Origin: SYFY01 sp031385325
GTDB taxonomy: Bacteria; Pseudomonadota; Gammaproteobacteria; Pseudomonadales; Azotimanducaceae
Reading direction: 5' to 3'
Assembly (NCBI GenBank): GCA_031385325.1
Contig: JANNBJ010000127.1
Span: 1-25,381 of the forward strand
Length of the DNA: 25,381 bases
Shown: positions 24,156-25,381 of the stretch, in pieces
How positions within the stretch are numbered: the stretch's first letter is position 1
How the letters are laid out: each line of letters opens with the position of its first letter
Translations under genes and position numbers: made by a program
The notes under the pieces: generated by a model
What the model was told of the DNA's origin: nothing
Databases searched by the model: none
What the model saw: only the letters and a program-made list of their open reading frames with translations

Positions 24156-24449
24156 GTGATCTTGACCAACCAGCCTGAATGCAAACAAAGCCCCGGTGAA
24201 TTTCGGCCTGTCATCGACCGGAATCGATGTGAAGGCAAGGCGGATTGCGAGCGGGTCTGTCCGGTATCGGTCTTCAAGGTGGACACACTCCCAAGGCAGA
24301 TGCGCAGCGGTCTCAACATCAAGGGAAAGCTCAAGGGCTTCGCACATCGGTGGCAACAGGCCTTGCTCATCAATGCCGATGCCTGCGAAGCGTGCGGGTT
24401 GTGCGTCAAGGCGTGCCCTGAAAACGCCATCACCCTGGTGCGGGTCTGA
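24156..24449 (+). CDS. Seven-cysteine ferredoxin (4Fe-4S plus degenerate cluster site)
   Basis: A 97-aa small electron carrier. The second cluster motif is complete: CEACGLCVKACP (Cys77, 80, 83, 87). The first, RCEGKADCERVCP, has Cys25, 31 and 35 only; the second Cys of CxxCxxC is replaced, as in 7Fe ferredoxins with a 3Fe-4S centre. Between the motifs is an insert of about 40 residues (GLNIKGKLKGFAHRWQQ). GTG 24156 directly follows the DUF2161 stop and has GGGGAG only 3 bp upstream; TTG 24162 is spaced better from the same site, so the protein may start two codons later. It may serve the P450 or KorAB, but no reductase is adjacent. Confidence 0.85.
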   Translation: MILTNQPECKQSPGEFRPVIDRNRCEGKADCERVCPVSVFKVDTLPRQMRSGLNIKGKLKGFAHRWQQALLINADACEACGLCVKACPENAITLVRV

Positions 24450-24482
24450 CTGAATCGCGCTGGCTGCGTCAGCAACCCGGGA

Positions 24483-25193
24483 TCAGCTCTGCATGGTCCA
24501 GGTCTCACCAAAGGGACGTATCACGCTACTGAATGCCCACGCGGATTTTGGCTGGTGCGCCAACCGATAACACTCTTCGGCGATGTCTTCGGGCTTGCAG
24601 AAAAACTCGTCCGGCTTGTCAGCCCAGCGTTTACGCGTCCAGGCCAGATCAATGACTGCATCGATGGCAACGAAGGCGACATGCACTCCCAGCGGCCCAA
24701 GATGCCGCGCCATGGACTCTGCCAGAACCCGCTGCGCCGCCTTGGTTGGCGCAAAGCCTGCAAAGTGGGCCTGCCCACGCCACGCCGCAGTATTGGCCGT
24801 GACGACGATGGCGCCACTCCCTCTGTCGATCATGGCTGGCGCCACGGCGCGCCCCAGTTGCAGCAGCGCCATCGTGTTGATGCTGAAATTCCGTTGCAGC
24901 ACAGCCGGATCAATTTCCAGAAAGTTGCCAAACGCACCACCCACCGCGTTGTGTACCGCGATCGAAGGCGATCCCATCTGCGTTCGTACCGATTCAAGCG
25001 TTGTGGCAAAAGCAGCTTCGTCGGCGACATCACAAACAAACGCACGGCTGCCTGGCACTTCTGCCGCGAGTGCATTCAATCTGTCTTCGTTACGCGCCAG
25101 CATGGCCACGTCATAGTCTCGGGCCATGCGGCGAACCAGTGCGGAACCGGTACCAGGACCGACACCAGTAACGATACAAACGGGACGACTCAT
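24483..25193 (-). CDS. Atypical SDR lacking the catalytic Tyr
   Basis: A 236-aa short-chain dehydrogenase-like protein. ATG 25191-25193 is chosen for its GGAGGAA Shine-Dalgarno about 10 bp upstream; the longer open frame lacks one. The cofactor loop is TGVGPGTG (9-16), an SDR variant, then LARNEDRL and CDVAD. The usual NNAG is HNAVGG. Instead of YxxxK the sequence is FAPTK, so Tyr is Phe147 while Lys151 stays, and the catalytic Ser region reads VTANTAA without Ser. The C-terminus (FGETWTMQS) is short. It is likely a degenerate enzyme, a binding protein, or one with shifted chemistry. It converges on the ferredoxin with 33 bp between stops. Confidence 0.88.
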   Translation of the reverse strand: MSRPVCIVTGVGPGTGSALVRRMARDYDVAMLARNEDRLNALAAEVPGSRAFVCDVADEAAFATTLESVRTQMGSPSIAVHNAVGGAFGNFLEIDPAVLQRNFSINTMALLQLGRAVAPAMIDRGSGAIVVTANTAAWRGQAHFAGFAPTKAAQRVLAESMARHLGPLGVHVAFVAIDAVIDLAWTRKRWADKPDEFFCKPEDIAEECYRLAHQPKSAWAFSSVIRPFGETWTMQS

Positions 25194-25340
25194 GATGTTG
25201 ATTCCTCCGGATAAGTCGCGCGCGAATCGAGCGGCCATAACCTTCGCGCAGTGGATTGTCTGGGAAAGATCTCGATGTGATGGGTACCAAGTGTCGTGAG
25301 TCGGTAATTCGCGTCATTTCAGCGAGTTCTGCGAGGTGTC

Positions 25341-25381
25341 TGGCAAGGCGCGGCTCTTGCCAAGGGCCGTAGCCCTTGGCA
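25341..25381. other. Two overlapping, mutually exclusive hairpins at the window edge
   Basis: TGGCAAG (25341-25347) pairs with CTTGCCA (25356-25362). The second hairpin uses TGCCAAGGGC (25358-25367), a CGTA loop and GCCCTTGGCA (25372-25381), a perfect ten-pair stem. They share bases 25358-25362, so only one can form at a time. What follows lies outside the window. It could be a terminator/antiterminator, a REP unit or the leader of the minus-strand SDR. Confidence 0.5.

Overview
The window reads as chromosome of an aerobic, heterotrophic gammaproteobacterium, probably an environmental (marine or soil type) one. The reasons are dense protein coding on both strands with good Shine-Dalgarno sites, an RlmJ homologue, a tRNA gene with an encoded CCA end, and many genes for acyl-CoA, sterol- or terpene-like and other lipid catabolism: acyl-CoA synthetase, acyl-CoA dehydrogenase, three SDR oxidoreductases, a cytochrome P450, an FAD oxidoreductase and a Gfo/Idh/MocA dehydrogenase. 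I cannot name the genus. No rRNA, CRISPR array, prophage or intact insertion sequence is visible.

Left part (1-3870). A PECR-like SDR, cut by the window edge, diverges from a plus-strand run of two carboxymuconolactone decarboxylase/AhpD-like (CMD) genes and a membrane-anchored alpha/beta hydrolase. The second CMD gene is the standout. Its redox motif reads Cys-Gly-Tyr-TGA, the frame continues intact for 104 more codons, and a GC-rich hairpin of bacterial SECIS type follows the TGA. I read it as a CxxU selenoprotein. The hydrolase runs into an antisense tRNA-Val(GAC). Beyond the tRNA lies a decayed VapBC-like toxin-antitoxin pair with a one-base frameshift in the PIN toxin.

Centre (3920-15480). 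An acyl-CoA synthetase converges on uvrB. A 450-base gap with strong hairpins and one tiny candidate ORF comes next, followed by an FAD-dependent amine-oxidase/desaturase-type enzyme. A minus-strand regulator or sensor with putative HTH, TIR-like, TolB-like and TPR regions diverges from a 2-oxoacid:ferredoxin oxidoreductase pair (korA-korB, overlapping), which is followed by rlmJ.

Right part (15492-25381). A minus-strand operon with ATGA overlaps encodes an OmpA/BON envelope protein, a membrane-anchored coiled-coil/HhH protein, a cytochrome P450 and an SDR. Plus-strand genes follow: a Gfo/Idh/MocA oxidoreductase, an ACAD10/11-like acyl-CoA dehydrogenase, and a compact CPBP protease - DUF2161 nuclease-fold protein - seven-cysteine ferredoxin cluster. 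A minus-strand SDR lacking the catalytic Tyr comes last. The window ends in two overlapping, mutually exclusive hairpins.

All function calls come from reading the sequence and recalled family motifs; no database search was run.
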